DNA from: Basidiobolus meristosporus CBS 931.73
Taxonomy: Eukaryota > Basidiobolomycota > Basidiobolomycetes > Basidiobolales > Basidiobolaceae
Reading direction: 5' to 3'
Assembly (NCBI GenBank): GCA_002104905.1
Contig: MCFE01000141.1
Coordinates: 92,973 to 156,972, forward strand
DNA length: 64,000 bases
Positions 58,182 through 64,000 of the stretch are shown here, piece after piece (the stretch's first letter is position 1; every line of letters begins with the position of its first letter). The position numbers and the translations under genes were made by a program. The notes under the pieces are model-generated. The model had not been told where the DNA came from, did not search any database, and was given only the letters and a program-made list of their open reading frames with translations.

Positions 58182-59170
58182 TTTAGTTTAGGGGGAGGGA
58201 AAGTCACCAAGGTAGGTGAAATCTTTATTTGATTTCAGACAAGTCTAACTACAAATAAAGAAGCCAGCTGGGAATAGAAGATTCCCAAAGTAAACACTAA
58301 GTTGAATATGAATAAATCTAAGCTAAAGTTAAGGCAGTATCCCAGTGTACACTGGAGTTCAGGTTCATGGGGGAGTGAAGTAGATAAGCTTGAGAGATAT
58401 AATAATCTTTTAGGAAGTGGGTAACAGCAGGTGAAGGGGAGTTTTTGATAAGTGAAGTAAATCTGGAGAGCAGAGATTCCCTTAATGAGAAGGTCTCATA
58501 AACTGGAGAATCAGGAAACTCTTTAAAGGCATGGTCAGTAGGTTCCCAGAAAAACTGATCAGAGATATTTTGAGAGAATTGTTTAGCAATACTTTTGTCA
58601 AGTACTACCTCCACAATGTGATGGTTGATAAATCTCATGTTAACAATCTTGGATAAATTATAACCTTGTTGCTTGAGATACATCCTATGCTCAGATATAG
58701 GAATAAGCTCCACATTGGCAAAGTAGCAGACAGCCCAGTCAGTAGCAGGAGGCAAATCAGAAGTGGCAGGAAACTTTCTTTTAGTCTTGGGAGGAGCAGC
58801 AGGGTGTCTTGAGGAAGCACGAACAGACTTTTTGACAGTTTCAGAGTAGGAAGAGTGAGCAGGAGCAGATGGTACTTGTGGAGTCTTGTTGACAGGAAGA
58901 GTTTGCACAGGGACAATAGATTCTTGCAGATCAGAGAAGGCAGAAAACAGCTTTTGAACTTGTTTATTAAGTAGAGCATTTTCAGCTTCAACAAGTGCAA
59001 GCCTTTCTTCAAGGAAAGAAATCTGAAGGGAATGGAGTGAAGGCATAAGATATAAGAAAAGAGGGTAGGATGGGGAGGGTGGGTGGGAATGTTAGCAGGG
59101 AGATGAGAAGGAAGGAGCAAAAATTCAAGAAGTCAGAATTTATAGATGGATGGACAAGGGTAGATGGAGA
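58182..59170 (-). mobile_element. LINE-related unit 2, ORF1-only element
   Basis: Begins with a degenerate telomeric seed (tttagtttaggggg) and the shared hairpin end, and carries one complete ORF1-like gene but no reverse transcriptase. Upstream of the ORF (toward 59170) is a pyrimidine-rich ~120-bp leader, so this may be a full-length non-autonomous element of ~990 bp rather than a truncated LINE. The next seed follows at 59171. Confidence 0.65.
58318..59046 (-). CDS. LINE ORF1-like RNA-binding protein
   Basis: Intact 242-aa ORF with an ATG. The N-terminal ~35 residues form a coiled coil (FLEERLALVEAENALLNKQV), followed by a Ser/Pro/Lys-rich linker. From ~95 comes a small folded domain (LPPATDWAVCYFANVELIPI, then LSKIVNMRFINHHIVEVVLD) that aligns with the ORF1 region of the long LINE copy (LPPASTWTVVYLKQVPWTPI; LSRIVNLAWRKGKILEVILD). 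It is probably a nucleic-acid chaperone that coats element RNA, like ORF1p of other LINEs. The domain resembles an RRM by pattern only. The frame is undamaged, in contrast to ORF1 of the outermost copy. Confidence 0.65.
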   Translation of the reverse strand: MPSLHSLQISFLEERLALVEAENALLNKQVQKLFSAFSDLQESIVPVQTLPVNKTPQVPSAPAHSSYSETVKKSVRASSRHPAAPPKTKRKFPATSDLPPATDWAVCYFANVELIPISEHRMYLKQQGYNLSKIVNMRFINHHIVEVVLDKSIAKQFSQNISDQFFWEPTDHAFKEFPDSPVYETFSLRESLLSRFTSLIKNSPSPAVTHFLKDYYISQAYLLHSPMNLNSSVHWDTALTLA

Positions 59171-59530
59171 GTTAGGGGGGAGGAAAGTCACCAAGTGGTG
59201 AAATCTTTATTTACTTATGACAAGTATTTAAAGTAGCCAATTTAATCTGAAGTAATACCTAGTAAGCTAGGTCTGAGAGATATCTTCCTGGTAAGCCAGG
59301 TCTGAGAGTTGAGAAGCTGAGTGGTACTGTATTTCCTAGTTAGCTAGGTCTGAGAGATATCTTCCTGGTAAGCCAGGTCTGAGAGTTGAGAAGCTGAGTG
59401 GTACTGTATTTCCTAGTTAGCTAGGTCTGAGAGAGGTTTCCTGAAAAGCCAGGCCTGAGAAGTGAAAATCTGAGTATATCTGAGGTCAGTTGTACTTGTT
59501 TGCGGTAGCTGAATTGTGGCTGTTGTGGCC
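59171..59530 (-). mobile_element. LINE-related unit 3 with tandem repeat
   Basis: Starts with GTTAGGGGGG seed and the shared 3' hairpin (59188-59201). The body is mostly a tandem repeat of 77 bp with no ORF. It ends where the next seed (AGGGTTGGGG) begins at 59531. Confidence 0.6.
59265..59460. repeat. 77-bp tandem repeat
   Basis: Copies start at 59265, 59342 and 59419 (the third is partial and diverged). Each contains two versions of the short motif 'aagcYaggtctgagag'. The first two copies are essentially identical, which suggests recent duplication. Confidence 0.85.
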
Positions 59531-60147
59531 AGGGTTGGGGGGGGGAGACAGTCACAAACAGGTGAAATCTTTATTCTGGTTGAAACAAAGAAGCTAGCAC
59601 TACTGTTGTGGCTTTGATACAAGAGTGTGTAGCTGAGGGGAATTTGTAGGTAAGCTTACAAGAAGTGATGATAGTTCTTCAGTGCTCAAGACACTGTTCA
59701 GTGGGAAGGGGGGTAGCAAGAGGGGTAAGAATGATTTGTGAACAACATTAATGAGGGGAACATGATATGGATTGATATTCATCATAAAGGGAGTGTGCTG
59801 CTGCAGATATTGCTGCCAAAGGTCTGTCAAGTACTTCAGGTAGGCCAGTTTGGGTTTTTCTGACTGCAGAATATAGTGAGCAAACTTCTTGACTTCAGGA
59901 TCTCCAAGTATAGTTCTCCAGCAGGAGCCAGGTGTAGTGTGGTGTGTTCTCTTCCAGGCCTTGACTAGTGGGCTGTTGAGTGGTGAAGTATGAGATATAA
60001 TCTGGTTCTGAGGTAGAATAGTCTGATCTTGTAGGGCATAAAACCAAAAGCACCAAGAATAGCATGTCTGTAGGGGCATTCAGGCAGATGAGGCACCAGA
60101 GATGTAATGCACCAGACTGCAAACTTGTCAAGTTTAGTGCAGTCTCT
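59531..60147 (-). mobile_element. LINE unit 4, 5'-truncated copy
   Basis: Nearly the same sequence as the last ~600 bp of the long LINE copy (60150 onward), with shared hairpin and 3' UTR. The ORF2 C-terminus (59600-~60147, minus) is frameshifted near 59985. Homology to the long copy stops at 'agtctctag' (60148-60149), where telomeric GGTTAGGG follows. This is a classic 5' truncation. Confidence 0.85.
59600..60147 (-). pseudogene. LINE ORF2 C-terminal fragment
   Basis: C-terminal part of the LINE ORF2 (KAWKRTHHTTPGSCWRTILG ... LHTLVSKPQQ stop) with one frameshift. It lacks endonuclease and RT domains because of the 5' truncation. Confidence 0.8.
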
Positions 60148-60180
60148 AGGGTTAGGGGGGAGACAGTCACCAACAGGTGA
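60147..60180. other. Telomeric seed and 3' hairpin of the long LINE
   Basis: TAGGGTTAGGGGGGAGAC is followed by TCACC-AACA-GGTGA (60167-60180). Equivalent hairpins occur at 57961-57975, 58204-58219, 59188-59201 and 59552-59565. Confidence 0.8.
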
Positions 60181-60214
60181 AATCTTTATTTCAGTTGAAA
60201 CAAAGAAGCCAGCG

Positions 60215-62983
60215 CTACTGTTGTAGCTTTGATACAAGAGTGTGTAGCTGAGGGGAATTTGTAGGTAAGTTAATAAGAAGTGATGATAGTTCTTCAGTGC
60301 TAAACACACTGTTCAGTGGGAAGGGGGGTAGCAAGAGAGGTAAGAATGACTTGTGAACAACATTAATGAGGGGAATGTGATAAGGATTGATATTCATCAT
60401 AAAGGGGGTGTGCTGCTGCAGATATTGCTGCCAAAGGTCTGTCAAGTACTTCAGGTAGGCCAGCTTGGGTTTTTCTGACTGCAGAATATAGTGAGCAAAC
60501 TTCTTGACTTCAGGATCTCCAAGTATAGTTCTCCAGCAGGAGCCAGGTGTTGTGTGGTGTGTTCTCTTCCAGGCCTTAATCAGTGGGTTGTTGCAGTTGT
60601 GAAGTCTGAGGTATAATCTGGTTCTAAGGTAGAGAAGTCTGATCTTATAGGGCATAAACCCAAAAGCACCAAGAATAGCATGTCTGTAGGGGCATTCAGG
60701 CATATGAGGCACCAAGGAGGTAATGCACCATACTGCAAACTTGTCAAGCTTAGTGCAGTCTCTAGAAGTAAGAGAGAGAAGTGGTAAGCCAAATTCCAGG
60801 ACAGGGAAGACAAACTGCTTGAGTAGAAGGAGGCAGCTTGGAGCTGAAGTTGTAGGAGGAGTAACAGCCAGTAGCTTGTGGAGTGCCTGTCTTGCCAGGA
60901 TAATTCTCTTCTTCAGGTGTGCTCCAGAGTCTAGTCCAGTAGGAAGGAAAGGAAAGCCAAGATATGTAGCAGAAACCTGAGCAGGTAGAGTGGAGTTCTC
61001 CAAGTTGATGGGAGAGCCCAAAGGTACTGTCTTTGCAATGGAAAGCTGGAGATTATTCTTCTGCAGATACTGGTGGATGGTCTGGGAGTCTTGTTGCACA
61101 TTGGAGGAGGATATTCTGATGTCATCAGCAAAGAGAGTAACCAGGCAGTCAGCTGAGAGTCTTGGGAAATCATTCAGGAAGATGGCAAACAGTATAGGAC
61201 CAAGCACAGAGCCTTGAACCACTCCATTAGGAACTGAGAACACAGCTGATTGCTCACTTGGGTGCAGAATTCTTGCTTGTGGATCCAGAAACAGAGACCT
61301 GACAAGGAGGGTGAGAGAGGTATTGGAGAAGCATTGCAACTTGGACCAAAGCAGATTTCTGTCAACTGAATCAAAGGCCTTAGTAATATCAAACAGTACT
61401 GAGGGATACTTGCACTGGAGAGAGTGATCTTGGCTAAGTATGACTGCATATTCCAAGGAGAGGCCAGGAACAAAGCCAAACTGTGCAGGATGAAACTTGA
61501 GGGAGTCAGAGTAGAGCTCCTGAGCAAGCAGAAGCTCAAACACCTTTCTGCAGGTGGGCAGCAGAGATATTGGCCTGTAGGAGCTAGGATCCAGGTGCTT
61601 TCCTTTACCCTTGTACAGTGGCAGAACATTTGCAAAGGACCATTCCTCAGGAGTAGAAAGCTGGGCTGAGCATTGCTGAAACAGTGGAAGCAGAAGTGCA
61701 GACATGGCCTTGGTACTAGTCTTCAGAAGCTCATAAGAGATTGTGTCCACACCTGGAGCAGTAGAGTTGGGAAGCCTCTTGAGCACATTATGGATTCTCC
61801 TTTGATCAAGTGCAAGTGGGATGGGCAGAGTCTTGAAGTCAGGATGAAAGCCAGGAGTTGAGTACTGCTTTGTAGAGAAGAAGATGTTAGCCAGCTGTTC
61901 TGTTGAAGGTAACTTCCTGGAAGAGGGCCTCATTGCCCTGTAGAGTCTTGATACTGTTCTTGTTATAGAGTTGGAAGATTGCAGAGGCAAAGAACTCATA
62001 ATATGATCCCAGAGCTGAGTATGCAGAGTGTGGTGAATTGCCTTGGAGTGGTGTATTGCTGTCAGGAGGAGTTTCTCTGTTTTTGGGTTAGGGAAACTCA
62101 GGTAGCTTTGTTGCAGGGCTGAAACAATAGATTCCCATTTTCTTGAGGTAACAGCAGTAGTCTTGCATGGCAGTGAGAGGGAGGCAGACACCAGAATCAG
62201 ATGCTTCACAAAGAGCCAGGCATAGTTGAGATCATCTGGCAGAGAAAGTAGCAAACTGGCAAGCTTCAAGTAGTTCCCAAAGTCTTTCTTCTGAGTCTTG
62301 GTAGCTTTGTGGGTGAGCACAGTAAGTTTTGGCAGCTTCTTCTTCACAACTGGTTCCATAGAAAGGGACCAGGCTGGGTGGTCAGAGGCTCTCAAGGATC
62401 CTAACTCAGCTCCAGAGAATTGCTTAACTTCATTCACAAAGTAGAGGGCAGCAGCAGAAGGGCAGATCCAGTCAACACATCTTTTCTCAGATTGAGCACC
62501 TAGTGCTAGCAGGTGGCTTTCTCTCAGGAAGTTCAGTAGGAATGTAGACCTTGGCTTCATTCTTGCAGTCAGAGTAGTCTTGTTCTCAGGATGGGGAATG
62601 TTGAGATCTCCAAGCAAGATAACAGGTGTTGATATAGATTGCTGGTATTGCTGAACCTTCTGGCATATAACTTGCACTTCCTGAAGGGCAAGACTTGGAG
62701 GCAGATAGCAGAGCACCAGACTGATAGTTGGCAACTGGAGAGCAGCACAGTAAGGGGAGTAAAGAGGAACACAGAGCTGAGGAGTATTGATGGTAGAAGA
62801 GATGAAGCAGATAGAGGAGGTATTCTTTGTTCTAGGAGTAGAAAAGCAATATAGATTAGTCAAAAGTATAGAAGGTAGCTGAACATCAATCAAACACAGG
62901 AGGGAAAATCTTGAAAGAAGTCTCTCTAGAGTTGGTCTTGATGGCTGTATGCTGTTGCAGTTAAGCAACAGAACTACAGGTAG
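60215..62983 (-). CDS. LINE ORF2: endonuclease and reverse transcriptase
   Basis: Open frame of 922 codons with no stop. The N-terminal ~210 aa resemble an APE-type endonuclease (NCNSIQ; ILLGDLNIP; CVDWI; RASDHPAW), but where these enzymes have a Gln-Glu pair (QET/QEP) the sequence reads VQLP, so the catalytic Glu appears absent. RT follows: KGKGKHLDPSSYRPISLLP, DITKAFDSVDR, GVVQGSVLGP and the catalytic LFADDI, all present. No RNase H or zinc knuckle is seen. The frame has no ATG near its start; it is in the same frame as the end of ORF1 and separated from it by one TGA (62986-62984), so expression by readthrough or reinitiation is likely. The product makes cDNA in the nucleus. Confidence 0.82.
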   Translation of the reverse strand, partial: LPVVLLLNCNSIQPSRPTLERLLSRFSLLCLIDVQLPSILLTNLYCFSTPRTKNTSSICFISSTINTPQLCVPLYSPYCAALQLPTISLVLCYLPPSLALQEVQVICQKVQQYQQSISTPVILLGDLNIPHPENKTTLTARMKPRSTFLLNFLRESHLLALGAQSEKRCVDWICPSAAALYFVNEVKQFSGAELGSLRASDHPAWSLSMEPVVKKKLPKLTVLTHKATKTQKKDFGNYLKLASLLLSLPDDLNYAWLFVKHLILVSASLSLPCKTTAVTSRKWESIVSALQQSYLSFPNPKTEKLLLTAIHHSKAIHHTLHTQLWDHIMSSLPLQSSNSITRTVSRLYRAMRPSSRKLPSTEQLANIFFSTKQYSTPGFHPDFKTLPIPLALDQRRIHNVLKRLPNSTAPGVDTISYELLKTSTKAMSALLLPLFQQCSAQLSTPEEWSFANVLPLYKGKGKHLDPSSYRPISLLPTCRKVFELLLAQELYSDSLKFHPAQFGFVPGLSLEYAVILSQDHSLQCKYPSVLFDITKAFDSVDRNLLWSKLQCFSNTSLTLLVRSLFLDPQARILHPSEQSAVFSVPNGVVQGSVLGPILFAIFLNDFPRLSADCLVTLFADDIRISSSNVQQDSQTIHQYLQKNNLQLSIAKTVPLGSPINLENSTLPAQVSATYLGFPFLPTGLDSGAHLKKRIILARQALHKLLAVTPPTTSAPSCLLLLKQFVFPVLEFGLPLLSLTSRDCTKLDKFAVWCITSLVPHMPECPYRHAILGAFGFMPYKIRLLYLRTRLYLRLHNCNNPLIKAWKRTHHTTPGSCWRTILGDPEVKKFAHYILQSEKPKLAYLKYLTDLWQQYLQQHTPFMMNINPYHIPLINVVHKSFLPLLLPPFPLNSVFSTEELSSLLINLPTNSPQLHTLVSKLQQ

Positions 62984-63803
62984 TCAGGCAGAGGTTGTAG
63001 CTTCTTCAGAGGCAGCATTGATAATGTGACCTGCAGAGTCCCAGAGCTCTTCAAATGGTGCATCACTTAAGTCAGCAAGGAGGGAAATGGCATGGTTCTT
63101 GAGGAAGTATGCCACATCATAGGAGGGGGCTTGTCTCTTGATGGCAGCAAAGAAAGACAGAATGGCAACATGCGCTGGAGGCTTGTTGAACAGTAGAGAG
63201 TAGAGGATTCAGATTCTTCAGGCACTATCTTGAAGTCAGTTTCAGCCAGTTAAGGTTCTTCTCCACAAAGGCAACAAATGGGTCAGCAATGTTTTGGTCT
63301 AGGATAACCTCCAGAATCTTCCCTTTTCTCCAGGCCAGGTTGACAATTCTTGAGAGCTGAATATTGCATGCCTTGAGTGCTTTCCTGATGTTGGAAATGG
63401 GAGTCCAGGGAACTTGCTTCAAGTACACCACAGTCCAGGTAGAAGCTGGTGGTAGGTTTGCTGGGGGCTTGTAAGTCCTTCTGTGTTGCAATGGAGCTGC
63501 AGTAGTCAGATTGGAGTCCACATTCTCAGTAGAAGGTTTTCTTGATGTGTCTTGCTGAATAGTACTGGAGCTGGATGTGCTGATAATTCTTGCTAGAACC
63601 TTGCCTGCATAAGTCTGAGGTATAGCTGAGGTGACTGTAGAGGTGTTGGCAGCTGGTGCAGGTGGAGAGGCAGAAACTGAAGCAGGAACTGAGGTCACCT
63701 GGGAGAAGGCAGTGGAAGCAGGTTTTCTGGGAGGAACAGAGTTCACTATCCAGTTGTTCTGTAAAGCACTGGAGTAGCTTTTCTGTGGAACAGGATCTTG
63801 CTC
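62984..63803 (-). pseudogene. LINE ORF1 of the outermost copy, frameshifted
   Basis: The open frame from the telomere junction (EQDPVPQKSYSS...) runs through a Pro/Ser/Thr-rich region to the conserved ORF1 domain and stops at 63225. Alignment with the intact ORF1 at 58318-59046 shows that the true C-terminus continues in other frames (DFKIVPEESES, then LLFNKPPAHVAILSFFAAIK, ending EEATTSA at 62987), implying two small indels near 63235 and 63200. No ATG exists before the telomere. The final segment ends at the TGA that separates it from ORF2. Confidence 0.65.
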
Positions 63804-64000
63804 TTAGGGTTTAGGGTTAGGGTTAGGGTTAGGGTTAGGGTTAGGGTTAGGGTTAGGGTTAGGGTTAGGGTTAGGGTTAGGGTTAGGGTTAGGGTTAGGG
63901 TTAGGGTTAGGGTTAGGGTTAGGGTTAGGGTTAGGGTTAGGGTTAGGGTTAGGGTTAGGGTTAGGGTTAGGGTTAGGGTTAGGGTTAGGGTTAGGGTTAG
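63804..64000 (+). repeat. Telomere, TTAGGG repeats
   Basis: One TTAGGG, one extra T, then an uninterrupted (TTAGGG)n array from 63811 to the window end (about 32 repeats). Orientation (G-rich strand 5' to 3' toward the right) shows that this is a chromosome right end. Confidence 0.97.

Larger units (their letters stand above)
60148..63803 (-). mobile_element. LINE unit 5, outermost long copy
   Basis: 3.65-kb non-LTR retrotransposon whose RNA 3' end faces the centromere. At its 3' end is the seed TAGGGTTAGGG (60147-60157), then a hairpin (60167-60180) and a 3' UTR of only ~50 bp with AATAAAG. It carries ORF2 (60215-62983) and most of ORF1 (62984-63803). At its 5' end the open frame runs straight into telomeric repeats without an ATG, so the copy is slightly 5'-truncated and has been capped by TTAGGG addition. 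There is no poly(A) tail. Confidence 0.88.

Noticed and set aside
60215-62968. ORF2 starting with an initiator Met at 62968.
   Set aside because: The codon there is TTG; the open frame extends upstream to the TGA at 62984-62986 with no ATG, which is why readthrough or reinitiation is proposed.

Overview
This window is the right end of a fungal chromosome. Its last ~197 bases are a perfect TTAGGG array, and the rest is a subtelomere built from transposon deposits separated by short gene-bearing islands. Spliceosomal introns are short (52-79 bp), with GT..AG ends and often a CTAAC branch motif. There is a chitin-binding (CBM19-like) C-terminal domain and a FAM72 gene. Together these suggest a filamentous fungus, perhaps an early-diverging lineage such as Zoopagomycota or Mucoromycota; that placement is a guess. 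No tRNA, rRNA or CRISPR was seen.

Layout. 1-9.5 kb: nested Ty1/copia elements of one family (LTR ~350 bp, TGTTGTAA...TTACAACA ends, primer site complementary to the initiator tRNA-Met anticodon arm), with a small TIR element and a Ty3/gypsy-like LTR inside. 9.5-24.1 kb: a gene island of higher GC. Spliced models were built for a Cys3/Met4-like bZIP factor, a FAM72 protein, a lipid phosphate phosphatase (PAP2) and a class I methyltransferase; there is also an unrecognised 278-aa protein. Long stretches between them hold nothing recognisable. 24.7-40.1 kb: a second copia mass, with a decayed Tnp2/Plavaka-type DNA transposon (28.1-32.6 kb and perhaps 37.3-38.3 kb) split by a copia copy that has a perfect 5-bp target duplication. 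40.1-57.9 kb: a second island with a giant 2,850-aa secreted Thr/Ser-rich protein (about 27 repeats of ~74 aa, C-terminal chitin-binding domain) and a secreted three-exon amidohydrolase. 57.9-64.0 kb: a head-to-tail array of five LINE-derived units, each starting with a TTAGGG-like seed and ending in the telomere.

The terminal array is the most interesting system. Every unit has its RNA 3' end toward the centromere, fused to a short telomeric seed, and several units are 5'-truncated. The outermost copy encodes a 917+ aa endonuclease/reverse transcriptase and is itself capped by telomeric repeats. This is what retrotransposition primed from the chromosome's own 3' end, alternating with telomerase addition, would leave. 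The units share a 3'-terminal hairpin. One unit carries only an ORF1-like gene (a possible non-autonomous partner). In the long copy ORF1 and ORF2 lie in one frame separated by a single UGA in the UGA-CUA readthrough context.

The single-copy genes show no obvious common pathway. The giant adhesin-like protein and the secreted amidohydrolase fit the common pattern of surface or secreted genes near fungal telomeres.
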